From Gemmatimonadota bacterium (GTDB lineage Bacteria > Gemmatimonadota > Gemmatimonadetes > Gemmatimonadales > Gemmatimonadaceae), in the NCBI GenBank assembly GCA_026387915.1, contig JAPLKS010000007.1, positions 124,001-188,000 on the forward strand: a DNA stretch of 64,000 bases, written 5' to 3'. A model generated the notes under the pieces. The model was not told the origin of the DNA and searched no databases. It saw only the letters and a program-made list of their open reading frames with translations. The translations under genes were made by a program, and so were the position numbers. Numbering within the stretch: position 1 is the first letter of the stretch; every line of letters begins with the position of its first letter. This document shows positions 36,544 to 46,226 of this stretch, piece after piece.

Positions 36544-38607
36544 ATGCGAATCCTAAAACCGCTTGGCTGGGCCCTCGTCGCCATCGCCGGCGCCGTGGCC
36601 TTTGGCTTTCTCGCCCTCTCTCGCGGCGAACCCGTCAGCGCCGGCTGGCTTCTCACCGCCGCCGTCTGCACCTACCTCGTGGCGTACCGGTTCTATAGCC
36701 GGATTATCGCCTCGAAGATCTTTGCACTGGACGCCACGCGGGCCACCCCCGCCGAGCGCCTGAGCGATGGCCGAGACTTCGTCCCCACCAACAAGTGGAT
36801 CGTGTTCGGGCATCACTTTGCGGCCATCGCCGGGCCCGGCCCGCTCGTCGGCCCCACCCTCGCCGCCCAGTTCGGATTTCTCCCCGGCCTGCTCTGGATC
36901 ATCGTCGGCGTTGCGGTGGGCGGCGCCGTGCAGGACTTTGTGATTCTCTGCTCGTCCATCCGGCGCGACGGCAAGTCGCTCGGCCAGATGGCAAAAGAAG
37001 AGATCGGCCCCGTGGCCGGTTTCACCGCGCTCGTCGCGGTGCTCGGCATCATGATCGTGCTGATTTCGGTGCTCGCGCTTGTGGTCGTGAATGCGCTCAA
37101 GTCGAGTCCGTGGGGCACCGTGACGATCGGCCTCACCATTCCCATCGCTCTCCTGATGGGGGTGTATCTTCGCTTCCTGCGGCCGGGACGCGTCCTCGAA
37201 ACCACCGCGATCGGTCTCGTCCTGCTCGTGCTCTCACTCTACGCGGGCCGCTGGGTGGCCGAACAGCCGTCCATCGCTCCGTTGTTTACCCTGAGCGGCA
37301 CCACGCTCGCTCTGTCGATCATGGTGTATGGGTTCGCCGCATCGGTGCTCCCAGTATGGCTGCTACTCGCGCCGCGTGACTATCTCTCGGCGTTCGTGAA
37401 GATCGGCGTGGTGATTGCGCTCGCTGTTGGGATTCTGGTGATTCTGCCTCCGCTGCAAATGCCGCCGCTCACGCGCTTCATTGACGGCACCGGTCCCGTA
37501 TTCGCCGGAAAGATCTTTCCGTTCGTCTTTATTACGATTGCGTGCGGCGCTATTTCCGGCTTCCACTCGCTCATTGCGAGCGGCACCACCCCGAAGTTGC
37601 TGCTCCGCGAAACGGACGCGCGGTTCATTGGCTACGGTGCCATGCTCACGGAATCGCTCGTGGCCGTGATGGCGTTGATCGCCGCCTGCATTCTCTCGCC
37701 CGGCGTGTACTTCGCCATCAATGCTCCGCCGGGGATCATTGGCACCACGGTCGAAAGCGCGTCGGCCGTGATCAACAACTGGGGCTTCATTGTCACCCCC
37801 GCAGAACTCACCTCGCTCGCGCAGCAGGTGCAGGAGACGTCCCTCCTCTCACGCACGGGCGGTGCCCCGAGCCTCGCGGTGGGCATGGCGCACATCTTTG
37901 CCAAGGTCCTCGGCGGCGGCGGCGCGATGGCACTCTGGTACCATTTCGCCATCATGTTCGAGGCGCTCTTCATTCTGACCACGCTCGACGCCGGCACGCG
38001 CGTTGGTCGCTTCATGCTGCAGGACCTCGGCAAGAACGTATGGGAGCCCTTCGGCAGAGTGTCGTGGTATCCGGCGGTGCTGCTGGCGAGTGCGATGTTC
38101 GTCGCGATGTGGGGCTACTTCCTCTATCAGGGCGTCCTCGACCCACTCGGCGGCATCAACTCACTCTGGCCGCTGTTCGGCATTGCCAATCAACTCCTCG
38201 CCGCCGTGGCGCTGTGCGTGGGCACCACCGTGATTATCAAAATGGGGAAGGCGCGCTACGCTTTTACCACGCTGATTCCGCTCGCCTGGCTCGTGACGGT
38301 GACCATGACCGCCGGCTGGCTCAAGATCTTTTCGCCAGACCCACGACTCGGGTTCCTCGCCCACGCGCGTACCGTGGCCGACAAGCTCGCGGCGGGCGGA
38401 CTTCCCGCAGGTGTAAAGACGGCGGCCGACGCGGCGCGCGTCATGTTCAACGACCGGCTCGACGCTGCCGTGGCCGGCTTCTTTATGGTGTCGGTGATTG
38501 TGATTCTCACCGATTCGCTGTGGGGATGGGTCGCCGTGCTACGCGGCACGAGATCGATCAACAACACCGAAGTGCCGTACACCGCCACCGCGATCACGGC
38601 GGACTGA
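36544..38607 (+). CDS. cstA: Carbon starvation protein CstA family transporter
   Basis: A 687-residue membrane protein with about 16 hydrophobic segments. Signature regions include NKWIVFGHHFAAIAGPGPLV, GFHSLIASGTTPKLL and LFILTTLDAGTRVGRFMLQ, all typical of the CstA/BtsT pyruvate or peptide transporter family. ATG at 36544 is the start; the frame extends upstream only across the divergent region. It heads an operon with an ABC-like ATPase and a ybdD-like gene. In Escherichia coli cstA and btsT are likewise followed by a short ybdD/yjiX gene, though not with an ATPase between. Confidence 0.93.
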   Translation: MRILKPLGWALVAIAGAVAFGFLALSRGEPVSAGWLLTAAVCTYLVAYRFYSRIIASKIFALDATRATPAERLSDGRDFVPTNKWIVFGHHFAAIAGPGPLVGPTLAAQFGFLPGLLWIIVGVAVGGAVQDFVILCSSIRRDGKSLGQMAKEEIGPVAGFTALVAVLGIMIVLISVLALVVVNALKSSPWGTVTIGLTIPIALLMGVYLRFLRPGRVLETTAIGLVLLVLSLYAGRWVAEQPSIAPLFTLSGTTLALSIMVYGFAASVLPVWLLLAPRDYLSAFVKIGVVIALAVGILVILPPLQMPPLTRFIDGTGPVFAGKIFPFVFITIACGAISGFHSLIASGTTPKLLLRETDARFIGYGAMLTESLVAVMALIAACILSPGVYFAINAPPGIIGTTVESASAVINNWGFIVTPAELTSLAQQVQETSLLSRTGGAPSLAVGMAHIFAKVLGGGGAMALWYHFAIMFEALFILTTLDAGTRVGRFMLQDLGKNVWEPFGRVSWYPAVLLASAMFVAMWGYFLYQGVLDPLGGINSLWPLFGIANQLLAAVALCVGTTVIIKMGKARYAFTTLIPLAWLVTVTMTAGWLKIFSPDPRLGFLAHARTVADKLAAGGLPAGVKTAADAARVMFNDRLDAAVAGFFMVSVIVILTDSLWGWVAVLRGTRSINNTEVPYTATAITAD

Positions 38608-38608
38608 C

Positions 38609-39442
38609 GTGTTGCACCTGAAGGAACTCTCGCTCTCGTCCGTGTCAAACGGCGCGCTCGCTTATCCGTTTTCCGTGCCGGCGGTTCGCAACACACGCCG
38701 TCTTACTTTCAGCGCGCCGGTCACGTTTTTCGTGGGCGAGAACGGCTCCGGCAAATCCACGTTATTAGAGGGCCTCGCGGCCGCCGCGCACCTGCCTGCT
38801 GTGGGGAGCGCCAGCGTGGACGACGACGCCTCCCTCTCCGCCGCCCGCGCGCTGGGCGGCGCGATGCGCCTGAGTTGGGCGCATCGCACACATCGTGGTT
38901 TCTTTTTGCGCGCCGAAGATTTTTTTGGCTTTACCAAATCGCTCGCCGTGATGCGCACGGAACTCAATGCACGACTCGCAGAAATCGAACGCGAGTACGC
39001 AGACCGATCGGACTACGCCAAGGGACTGGCTGCTGGCCCCGTGCGCGGTTCGCTCTTCGAACTCACTGAAAAATACGGCGTCGATTTTGACGCCCAGTCG
39101 CACGGGCAAAGTTTTCTGCAGCTCTTTCGCGAACGTTTTGTGCCGGGTGGCCTCTACCTCCTCGACGAACCCGAAGCGCCGCTCTCCCCGAACAGCCAAC
39201 TGGCAATGATTGCCATGCTTCACGATATGGTGCAGCAGGATGCGCAGTTCGTGATTGCTACGCACTCGCCCATAATCCTGGCGTATCCGGGCGCACAGAT
39301 CGTGAGCTTCGACCAATCGCCGCCAGAGATCGTGCCGTACGAGGAGCTCGAGCACGTAACGGTGACGCGCGACTTCCTCAACAACCCCGCGCGTTACCTG
39401 CGGCACTTAGTTGAGCCGCACAGCGCCGAGGCTACGGAATGA
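38609..39442 (+). CDS. Stand-alone ABC-like ATPase (COG3910-type)
   Basis: A 277-residue soluble ATPase. VTFFVGENGSGKSTLLEGLA is Walker A, QSHGQSFLQLF is the signature-like motif, and LYLLDEPEAPLSP plus ATHSPIILAYPG give Walker B and the switch His. No membrane segments. Many COG3910 ATPases stand alone as presumed regulators. GTG at 38609 follows the cstA stop by one base. Lying between cstA and the ybdD-like gene, it probably acts on the same process, but no partner has been shown. Confidence 0.82.
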   Translation: MLHLKELSLSSVSNGALAYPFSVPAVRNTRRLTFSAPVTFFVGENGSGKSTLLEGLAAAAHLPAVGSASVDDDASLSAARALGGAMRLSWAHRTHRGFFLRAEDFFGFTKSLAVMRTELNARLAEIEREYADRSDYAKGLAAGPVRGSLFELTEKYGVDFDAQSHGQSFLQLFRERFVPGGLYLLDEPEAPLSPNSQLAMIAMLHDMVQQDAQFVIATHSPIILAYPGAQIVSFDQSPPEIVPYEELEHVTVTRDFLNNPARYLRHLVEPHSAEATE

Positions 39443-39651
39443 TCCGCGCTCCATTCATGACGCATACGCTCCGCCCGGCGCTGGCGCGGACGCTCGCCGT
39501 GGTCCGCCGTATCATCGGCGCACCAGACTATGCGCTGTACCTCGAGCATATGCGGGTGCGCCATCCCGACTGCGCGCCGCTGTCGGTGCGTGACTTTGAG
39601 CGCGAGCGACTGCACGATCGCTATTCTCGCCCGGGATCACGCTGCTGCTGA
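39439..39651 (+). CDS. YbdD/YjiX-like small protein
   Basis: A 70-residue protein. GAPDYALYLEHMRVRHPDCA and RDFERERLHDRYSRPG, ending in a double Cys, match the short DUF466/YbdD family encoded next to CstA or BtsT in many bacteria. ATG at 39439 overlaps the ATPase stop (ATGA); a second ATG at 39457 is possible. The family is required for transport activity of some partners. It completes the cstA operon and is followed by a convergent MFS gene 19 bases on. Confidence 0.83.
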   Translation: MIRAPFMTHTLRPALARTLAVVRRIIGAPDYALYLEHMRVRHPDCAPLSVRDFERERLHDRYSRPGSRCC

Positions 39652-39670
39652 GGCACGCACTGCTCGGGCG

Positions 39671-40942
39671 TTAGTTTCGCGTCGGCGCCGGCACTAGGAG
39701 CATCAGCGCCACGGCGGCGGCACCCGCGAGCGCGGCGCCCATCCCGAACGCCACCTGCGCGCCCCATCGCTCCCAGACGACGCCAAACACCACCGACGCC
39801 GGGAGCGCGGCAATGCCCACCGTGAAGTTGAACAAGCCAAAGGCGCGTCCGCGCCGTTCCGCGGGCACGAGGTCGGCGACCAGCGCTTTCTCCACCCCCT
39901 CCACCAATCCGAGATACAGCGCGTAGGCCCCAAACAATGCCCACGCGTGCCAAGCCTGCGTCGCCTGCGCAAAGAGGAGGTACACGGCCGCATACACGAG
40001 CCACCCGGCCACGATCACCGGTTTTCGTCCAATACGGTCGGAGAGTGAACCGGCCGGCGTACTCGCGGCTGATTTTAGGAGATTGTGCATGGCCCAGAGC
40101 ACCGGAATGAGCGCGGTTGCCACGCCGAGTTGCCCCGCACGCATCAACAAAAAGGCGTCGCTTGAGCAGCCAAGGGTGAACACACCGAGCACCGCGAGGT
40201 AGCGCCAGAACGCCGGACTCAGCGACGGGCCGTTCGGAGTGTCACTCGCCTTGGCGTGCATCGACGCGCTGCGCACGGGCTCGGCCGCGCGCGCTGGTTC
40301 ACGCACAAACCAAGCGAGCACCATCAACGACAACACCCCAGGCACGGCGGCCCACAAGAACACGGACCGCAACGGCATCCCCGCACCTTGCAACAGGAAC
40401 CACGCGACCATCGGCCCCACAAAGGCGCCGAGGTTGTCGGCAGCACGGTGAAAACCAAAGGCGCGTCCCCGTGAGTCCGGCGAGACCGACGCCGCGAGCA
40501 GCGCATCGCGTGGAGAGGAGCGCAGCCCCTTCCCCACACGATCGGACATCCGTACCACCAGCACGTGCCACGGGGCCGCGGCAAATCCCATCAGCGGCCG
40601 AGCCAACGACGACACGCCATACCCGAACATCACGAGCGGTTTGCGCCGCACGCGATCGCTCCACCAACCACTCGCCAACTTCAGTAGAGATGCCGTCGTC
40701 TCCGCGAGCCCTTCGATGGCACCGAGCATACTCGCGCTTCCGCCAAGTACGGTCGTCACGAACAGCGGCAGCAGCGGATAAATCATTTCGCTCGACACGT
40801 CGGCGAGCAGACTCACCGCGCCGAGCGCCTTTACGTTTGGCTCAAGCGCTGACGTTGGCGCGACTGGTCGCGCAACCGGCGGCGTTTGCCCTGTCGACGG
40901 CGGCTCCGGCAACGCGTCGCCCGACCGAACCTGCTGACTCAC
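39671..40942 (-). CDS. Major facilitator superfamily transporter
   Basis: A 423-residue protein with about twelve membrane segments and a Pro-rich cytoplasmic N terminus of 35 residues. SDRVRRKPLVMFGYGVSSLA (loop 2-3) and SDRIGRKPVIVAGWLVYAAV (its repeat in the second half) carry the MFS DxxGRR/K-type motif. It resembles the drug/sugar exporter-like class often annotated as YceI-neighbour or sugar efflux. The GTG start overlaps the kinase stop, so it is the last gene of the sugar operon. Substrate unknown, but export of a sugar intermediate or import of the substrate is conceivable. Confidence 0.85.
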   Translation of the reverse strand: MSQQVRSGDALPEPPSTGQTPPVARPVAPTSALEPNVKALGAVSLLADVSSEMIYPLLPLFVTTVLGGSASMLGAIEGLAETTASLLKLASGWWSDRVRRKPLVMFGYGVSSLARPLMGFAAAPWHVLVVRMSDRVGKGLRSSPRDALLAASVSPDSRGRAFGFHRAADNLGAFVGPMVAWFLLQGAGMPLRSVFLWAAVPGVLSLMVLAWFVREPARAAEPVRSASMHAKASDTPNGPSLSPAFWRYLAVLGVFTLGCSSDAFLLMRAGQLGVATALIPVLWAMHNLLKSAASTPAGSLSDRIGRKPVIVAGWLVYAAVYLLFAQATQAWHAWALFGAYALYLGLVEGVEKALVADLVPAERRGRAFGLFNFTVGIAALPASVVFGVVWERWGAQVAFGMGAALAGAAAVALMLLVPAPTRN

Positions 40943-42177
40943 TCCGTCTCCTCACGCACCGGCGGCCCCGGCTTTGTCACCAGCCATTTCGACTTCTCGG
41001 CGTACTGCGGAAACTGTGCAGCGTAGCCGGCTCGCCACTCGGCTTCAAACCGCTCAGCATCTGAGGCAGGCACCATGGCCCACACGGCTCCGCCGAAGCC
41101 GGCGCCAAACGCACTCGCCGCCGCCGCACCAAGCGTGCGCGCACTGCGCGCCAAATGAATGGTCTGCGGCACCTGATTTCCCAGCGCGCGCTCCGCGAGT
41201 TCCTGCGACCGATCCACAAAACGTCCGAGCGCCGCGTAGTCGCCACGCGCCAGCGCGTCTCCCACACTCGGCACAATCACTTCACACTCTTCGCGGAATT
41301 GATCAAAGCGCGGCGCAAGATAGCGTCCCTCAAAGCCGCCACCGCCCGCCTTTGCGAGTCGTTCAATGATTGTGCTCGCCGCCGTGTCTGCGGCCAACGC
41401 GGCGGCCACCGTGGCGTCGTCGCGCCGCGTTTCCGTATTCCAGCGCGCCACCAGCCACCGCATGGCGTCCGACGCACGATTGTATTGCCGCCGCGCATTG
41501 CCCGTCTTCGTGGCCTTCACACCACTCACGCCGATCACCAGCACCATCTCGATCGGCCACGGCACGCGCCGCTCTAGGCGCGCCGGGATGTAGCTGAACT
41601 GAGAAGCCGCATGATCCGCACCGCAAATCATTGCAATCGGGTCCTGCGCACCACCGCGAACCCCCACGCCCTCGTCACCCGCAAAGGGGCCGAACGGCGC
41701 ACCTGTTTCCATCGCCGCAAAATATTCCGCGCGCGCCAAGAGATCCGGCACGGCCTCGCGCCAGCGCGCGTCCTGCTCCATCTCATTGGCATCGACCAGC
41801 GCCGTCGCCATCGCCACAATGAATGCGCTCGAGCTGCTGAGCCCCGCCGACGGAGGCAGGTCACTGCGGAGTTTGACCTGCACACCGCGCCGCGCGTGGG
41901 GGAAGTCTCGCGCAAAGCGCCGCGCCACCGCCGACACATAGGTGGCCCAGCGAGGCCAACCACTCTTCGCGTTCGGAGACAAGGGCATCACCACTCGTCC
42001 GCGTCGTCCGCCGTCGCCCACCTTCAACACCGGCTCGTCAATCGCCGTGGCGCGCACGTGAATCGCCCGATCTACCGCGCACGTCAGCGACCGACCACCC
42101 GCATAGTCCACATGTTTGCCGACGAGCTCCACGCGCCCCGGGACCACGTACAGGCGCGATCGCGACGGTTCGCTCAC
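40939..42177 (-). CDS. Galactokinase-like GHMP sugar kinase
   Basis: A 412-residue GHMP kinase. VPGRVELVGKHVDYAGGRSL (residues 13-32) is the galactokinase signature but has Lys for the conserved Glu that contacts the sugar. LRSDLPPSAGLSSSSAF is the ATP loop and FGAGFGGAVWA the third motif. GTG at 42177 has GGAGGG upstream; the longer frame overlaps the previous gene. The altered sugar site suggests a substrate other than galactose, for example an N-acetylhexosamine. Its place after two nucleotidyltransferases and a GH109-like gene fits sugar 1-phosphate formation. Confidence 0.85.
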   Translation of the reverse strand: MSEPSRSRLYVVPGRVELVGKHVDYAGGRSLTCAVDRAIHVRATAIDEPVLKVGDGGRRGRVVMPLSPNAKSGWPRWATYVSAVARRFARDFPHARRGVQVKLRSDLPPSAGLSSSSAFIVAMATALVDANEMEQDARWREAVPDLLARAEYFAAMETGAPFGPFAGDEGVGVRGGAQDPIAMICGADHAASQFSYIPARLERRVPWPIEMVLVIGVSGVKATKTGNARRQYNRASDAMRWLVARWNTETRRDDATVAAALAADTAASTIIERLAKAGGGGFEGRYLAPRFDQFREECEVIVPSVGDALARGDYAALGRFVDRSQELAERALGNQVPQTIHLARSARTLGAAAASAFGAGFGGAVWAMVPASDAERFEAEWRAGYAAQFPQYAEKSKWLVTKPGPPVREETE

Positions 42178-42217
42178 GATCCCTCCCTCGCGCGTGCGAA
42201 CACGATGGGGCCGTACG

Positions 42218-43042
42218 TCATGGCCGAACGTCCACGCCAGCGAGGCGCGCGGCCACCGCGGACACATCGTCACGACTCGATAGATCGAGCACGCCCTCGC
42301 GCCGTCGCACCACACGGAAGTGCGCACGCTGCTCGCGCATCGCGAGCGTCACGGCGTCTTGCAGTTCCAACTCCCCCCGCGGAGACGGCGTCACCCGTTC
42401 ACACGCCGCAAAGAACGACGGCTCAAACGACCACAGGTTCATCGACACCCATCGCTCGGCGCGTAGCGCCAATGGATCATCGGCCGCCGGCTTTTCCCGA
42501 ATGTCGCACAGCAAATCATCGGCTCCGATATCGAGGAGTGCGAACCGCAACACGCGCGCCTCCTCCAACCCACTGTCTCGAACGAGCGACTCGGACTCGT
42601 ACGCCACGAGGCCATACCCGCCGAGCGCAGCCAACTCCCGAATGGCGGTTGGCGAATAGAGATTGTCGCTATTGAGCACCAGGAACGGTGCGTCCCGCAC
42701 CGCACCGCGCGCGGCAAGCACCGCGTGCGCCGTGCCGCGCGGCTCGTCCTGCACCGCAAAGCGAACGGCGACGCGCGCAGGAGGCGCGGTCGCCGTGAAA
42801 TAATGGTGCATCGCCTCGTGTTCTGGCGCTACCACGAACGTGACCTCACGAATGCCACCATCCGCTAGCGCCGACAACACATAATCCAAGAAGGGGCGCC
42901 CCACCGGCATCATCCCCTTCTGTCCGGCATCAGCGGCGCGCGCCTGTTCACTGCTCAGCGCGCCCGCCGCCGCTTGCTTCATCCGCGTGCCTAGCCCGCG
43001 GGCGAGAATCACCGCCTGCGAGGTCGGCACCGCGGAGGTCAC
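42218..43042 (-). CDS. Sugar-phosphate nucleotidyltransferase (NTP_transferase)
   Basis: A 274-residue nucleotidyltransferase. QAVILARGLGTRMKQAAAGA is the nucleotide-binding loop (LARGxGTRM variant with Arg for the usual second Gly), and MMPVGRPFLDYVLSALADGG follows. FLVLNSDNLYSP holds the metal Asp. There is no C-terminal beta-helix, so it is the single-domain type. The GTG start overlaps the symporter stop. It could activate the kinase product; the nucleotide base is unknown. Confidence 0.83.
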   Translation of the reverse strand: MTSAVPTSQAVILARGLGTRMKQAAAGALSSEQARAADAGQKGMMPVGRPFLDYVLSALADGGIREVTFVVAPEHEAMHHYFTATAPPARVAVRFAVQDEPRGTAHAVLAARGAVRDAPFLVLNSDNLYSPTAIRELAALGGYGLVAYESESLVRDSGLEEARVLRFALLDIGADDLLCDIREKPAADDPLALRAERWVSMNLWSFEPSFFAACERVTPSPRGELELQDAVTLAMREQRAHFRVVRRREGVLDLSSRDDVSAVAARLAGVDVRP

Positions 43043-44847
43043 TCGGCCTTCGACCAGAATCCGCTCAACACGCGCGACAACCAGAAGCCGCTAATGAGGA
43101 ACGACGCCAGCCAGAGATAGAACTGCGGCATACGACCATACAGCAAACTGCCGGTGCCAAAGAGCCCCGAATACACGAACGTGCACCCCAACACCCACGC
43201 GAGCATGGCCGCTGCAATGGAATCACCCGCCGGCACAACGCCGGAGGTTGCCGCAATCGGCTTCCACCCCGGCCCAGCCGGCCGCACGAGCTTATAGAAC
43301 GACTCAAGCGTCGCTCGTTCGGCCGGCGGCGCCACGAGCGTCGTCACAATCCAGACGACTGTTGTCGTGGCCACCGTCACGAGCAGCGATACGTGCGAGG
43401 CCACTTCAAATCCATTTTTGCGCGCAATAAAGAACCCGAGCGCCACAATAAACGAACTGGCCATCGCCGCGATCTCACTCCACGCACTCACACGCCACCA
43501 GAACCAGCGCAGCAGATACAACAGACCCGTACCGGCGCCGATCGACAGAATAAGGTCAAAGGCTTCCTTGGCAGTGCCGAGCGCGTAGGTCATCAACGCC
43601 GCACACACCATCAGCGCGGCCGTGGTCAAACGCCCCATCAGCACGTAGTGCTTCTCGCTCTTCCCCGGCTTCAGGAAGCGCCGGTAGAAATCGTGCACGA
43701 GATAGCTCGTGCCCCAGTTGAGATGCGTTTCGATGGTGGAGCGATATGCCGCGAGCGTGCCCGCGACCACCAGCCCAAGGAACCCAGCCGGCAGGAACTT
43801 CATCATCGCCGGATAGGCCATATCGTTGCCAATGAGCGACGGCTTTACGTAGGGCATGGCCGATGCGATGTCGCTGAGCTGCGGATACACCAACGTCGAT
43901 GCGAGTGCGACAATGATCCACGGCCACGGACGCAGCGCGTAGTGCATGACGTTGAACAACAGCGTACCGATCACCGCGTCCTTTTCCGTCTTGCTCGCCA
44001 GCATGCGCTGCGCGATGTAGCTACCGCCGCCGGGCTCGGCGCCTGGGTACCAGACGCTCCACCACTGCACCGTCAGCGGAATCACGAAGACTGTGGCCGC
44101 CACCGTCCAATCGCCGAAGTCCGGGAGCAACGCCAGCGTGCGCGCCGGTACCTTGGCCATGAGCCCCGCCAAACCGCCAACCTCCGGCTGTTGCAGCGCA
44201 AAGTACGCCACCGCAAAGGTGCCGGTCATGGTGATGCCGAACTGAATCGTGTCGGTCACGAGCACGCCCCACAGCCCGCTTACCGACGCAAAGAAGATCG
44301 TCATCACGGCGCAGACCACCAGCGTGCGCTCCATCGGCCAGCCCAGCACCACGTTACCGATCTTGGCGGCGGCAAGATTCACCGTGGCCATAATCACGCA
44401 GTTGAAAAACAGGCCGAGGTAGACGGCGCGGAAGCCGCGCAGGATCTTGGCCGGCTTGCCGGAATAGCGGATCTCATAGAACTCGAGATCCGTCAGCACG
44501 CCCGACCGACGCCAGAGCCGCGCGTAGAAGAACACCGTCATCATGCCGGTGAGCAGAAACGACCACCAGAGCCAGTTTTCGCTCACGCCACGTTCGCGCA
44601 CCATGTTCGTGACGAGGTTCGGCGTGTCGGTGCTGAAGGTCGTCGCCACCATGGAGATACCGACGAGCCACCACGGCGCGGCACGCCCCGCCGTAAAGAA
44701 CTCCCCCGTCCCCGAACTCGCGCGCCGCCAAAAGAACAGCGCTGGCAAGAAGCTCACCGCGATCGACACCGAAATAATGACCCAGTCGATCGTCGCAAAA
44801 TGAAAGCCCGCCGCCACAGCGGCCGTCTGCGCCAAGAGGTGCGTCAT
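43039..44847 (-). CDS. Sodium:solute symporter (SSS family)
   Basis: A 602-residue symporter with about 14 membrane segments. SVSIAVSFLPALFFWRRASS, the GRAAPWWLVGISMVATTFST region in helices 1-2 and ARTLALLPDFGDW fit the SSS family (SGLT/PutP fold). ATG at 44847 has GGAAGGG upstream and overlaps the GH109 stop (ATGA); an in-frame TTG at 44865 would lie inside that gene. Tail helices beyond the usual 13 are present. In this operon it probably imports the sugar freed by the exported glycosidase. Confidence 0.86.
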   Translation of the reverse strand: MTHLLAQTAAVAAGFHFATIDWVIISVSIAVSFLPALFFWRRASSGTGEFFTAGRAAPWWLVGISMVATTFSTDTPNLVTNMVRERGVSENWLWWSFLLTGMMTVFFYARLWRRSGVLTDLEFYEIRYSGKPAKILRGFRAVYLGLFFNCVIMATVNLAAAKIGNVVLGWPMERTLVVCAVMTIFFASVSGLWGVLVTDTIQFGITMTGTFAVAYFALQQPEVGGLAGLMAKVPARTLALLPDFGDWTVAATVFVIPLTVQWWSVWYPGAEPGGGSYIAQRMLASKTEKDAVIGTLLFNVMHYALRPWPWIIVALASTLVYPQLSDIASAMPYVKPSLIGNDMAYPAMMKFLPAGFLGLVVAGTLAAYRSTIETHLNWGTSYLVHDFYRRFLKPGKSEKHYVLMGRLTTAALMVCAALMTYALGTAKEAFDLILSIGAGTGLLYLLRWFWWRVSAWSEIAAMASSFIVALGFFIARKNGFEVASHVSLLVTVATTTVVWIVTTLVAPPAERATLESFYKLVRPAGPGWKPIAATSGVVPAGDSIAAAMLAWVLGCTFVYSGLFGTGSLLYGRMPQFYLWLASFLISGFWLSRVLSGFWSKAE

Positions 44848-46226
44848 ACGCCCTTCCGTTGCCAATCACCACGCGTGAAATCGGGGAACTTCATGGGTGC
44901 GCTGCCTTTCGCCACGCTCATCTCCGAAAGAGGGAATGGCGCGCTCCAGGCCGCCGCGTCGTACACGTCGTAGTCCGGCACGAGCCCTTCGCGCAGGCAC
45001 TCCACCAGCCGGTACGCCATCACAAAGTCCATCCCACCATGCCCGCCGGTGCGCGCCCGCTCTCCGAGCTTCGTCCAGAGCGGATGCTCGAACTTCGCTT
45101 TCAGATCGTCAATCGTGTTCCAGCGCTCGCCGCCCTTCATCCCTTCGAGATAAATGCGCGGCGGATAATCCTCAAACGCACCTTTGGTCCCCTGCACGCG
45201 ATTGTGGCGTGTGTACGGTCGCGGGCTCGAGACATCATGCTGCAACATCACGGTCTTCCCCTTCACCGTCTTGAGGATGCTCGTGTTGAGATCGCCCGTG
45301 AGGTATTTCTCTTGCCACTTCGCGTCGGCGTGATCGGACACTTTGTCTTCACGATGGAGCGTGAGCCCGCGCTCAGGCGAACTCATGCTCACCATGTAGT
45401 CGAACCGGTCGCCATTGTGCACGTCGAGATACCAACTCACCGGCCCGAGCCCGTGCGTCGGATACAGGTTGGCGTTGGCACGCGTGTGCCATGCGCGGCG
45501 CCAGAGTCCTTCGTCGCGATTTTCAAACAAAATGTCGCGGAGGTCGTGCAGATACGCAGCCTCCGCGTGCAGCACCTCACCAAAGGCACCCTCGTGCACC
45601 ATCCGGTTCACCATCATCTCGGTGTAGCCGTAGTTGCAGTTCTCCATGTGCAGGCAGTGCTTGTGCGCCTTCTCACTCGCATCCACCAACGCCCAGAGAT
45701 CTTTCAAGGTGGTCCCAATGGGGCACTCGCTCCCGCAGTGCTTGCCGTGCGCCAGCGCCGCCAGCATCACCGGCACGTGCCATTCCCAAGGCGTCGCCGT
45801 GTACACGAAGTCGATGTCATCGCGCGCCACGAGCTTCTCAAAACCGTGATCGCCATTCGTATACAATTCCGGAGCGGCCTGCCCCGCATCGGTCACCATC
45901 TTTTGTGCCTTCTGCGCTTTGTCGGCCACCACGTCCGCCAGCGCGACAATCTTCACCCCTTCAATCGCCAGCAGCTCGTGCAGCACCGACCGCCCACGCA
46001 GCCCGGTGCCGACAATCCCCACGCGCACCGTCTCGTGTCGTTCGAACGGCACCCGGTGCATCGACTTGCGCCCCTTGGGCGCCACCGGCTGCTGCTCGGG
46101 GTGGTGCACCGCGTCCACAGACTCCGCGATCGCCGGCGAAAATGCGCCGCTCGTCGCTGAGGCGGCCAGTGCGGCACCCGCGAGCGCCGCTCCCTTCAAC
46201 AGATCCCGCCGCGAAAGCTCGCTCAT
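44844..46226 (-). CDS. Tat-exported Gfo/Idh/MocA protein, GH109-like (alpha-N-acetylgalactosaminidase family)
   Basis: A 460-residue protein. The first 35 residues are a Tat signal (SRRDLLKGAALAGA). RVGIVGTGLRGRSVLHELLA (residues 68-87) binds NAD. LYPTHGLGPVSWYLDVHNGD and ARTGGHGGMDFVMAYRLVEC are the substrate-side signatures, and the GHGGMDF motif with THGLGP is characteristic of GH109 glycosidases, which use tightly bound NAD to cleave alpha-GalNAc or related linkages. It is the exported member of an operon with a symporter and sugar-activating enzymes. The exact linkage cannot be read from sequence. Confidence 0.85.
   Translation of the reverse strand: MSELSRRDLLKGAALAGAALAASATSGAFSPAIAESVDAVHHPEQQPVAPKGRKSMHRVPFERHETVRVGIVGTGLRGRSVLHELLAIEGVKIVALADVVADKAQKAQKMVTDAGQAAPELYTNGDHGFEKLVARDDIDFVYTATPWEWHVPVMLAALAHGKHCGSECPIGTTLKDLWALVDASEKAHKHCLHMENCNYGYTEMMVNRMVHEGAFGEVLHAEAAYLHDLRDILFENRDEGLWRRAWHTRANANLYPTHGLGPVSWYLDVHNGDRFDYMVSMSSPERGLTLHREDKVSDHADAKWQEKYLTGDLNTSILKTVKGKTVMLQHDVSSPRPYTRHNRVQGTKGAFEDYPPRIYLEGMKGGERWNTIDDLKAKFEHPLWTKLGERARTGGHGGMDFVMAYRLVECLREGLVPDYDVYDAAAWSAPFPLSEMSVAKGSAPMKFPDFTRGDWQRKGV

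Noticed and set aside
43393-46160. Long plus-strand open frames opposite the symporter and GH109-like genes
   Set aside because: High-GC antisense shadows: rich in Arg, His and Pro, with no ribosome sites, while the minus-strand genes are clear.
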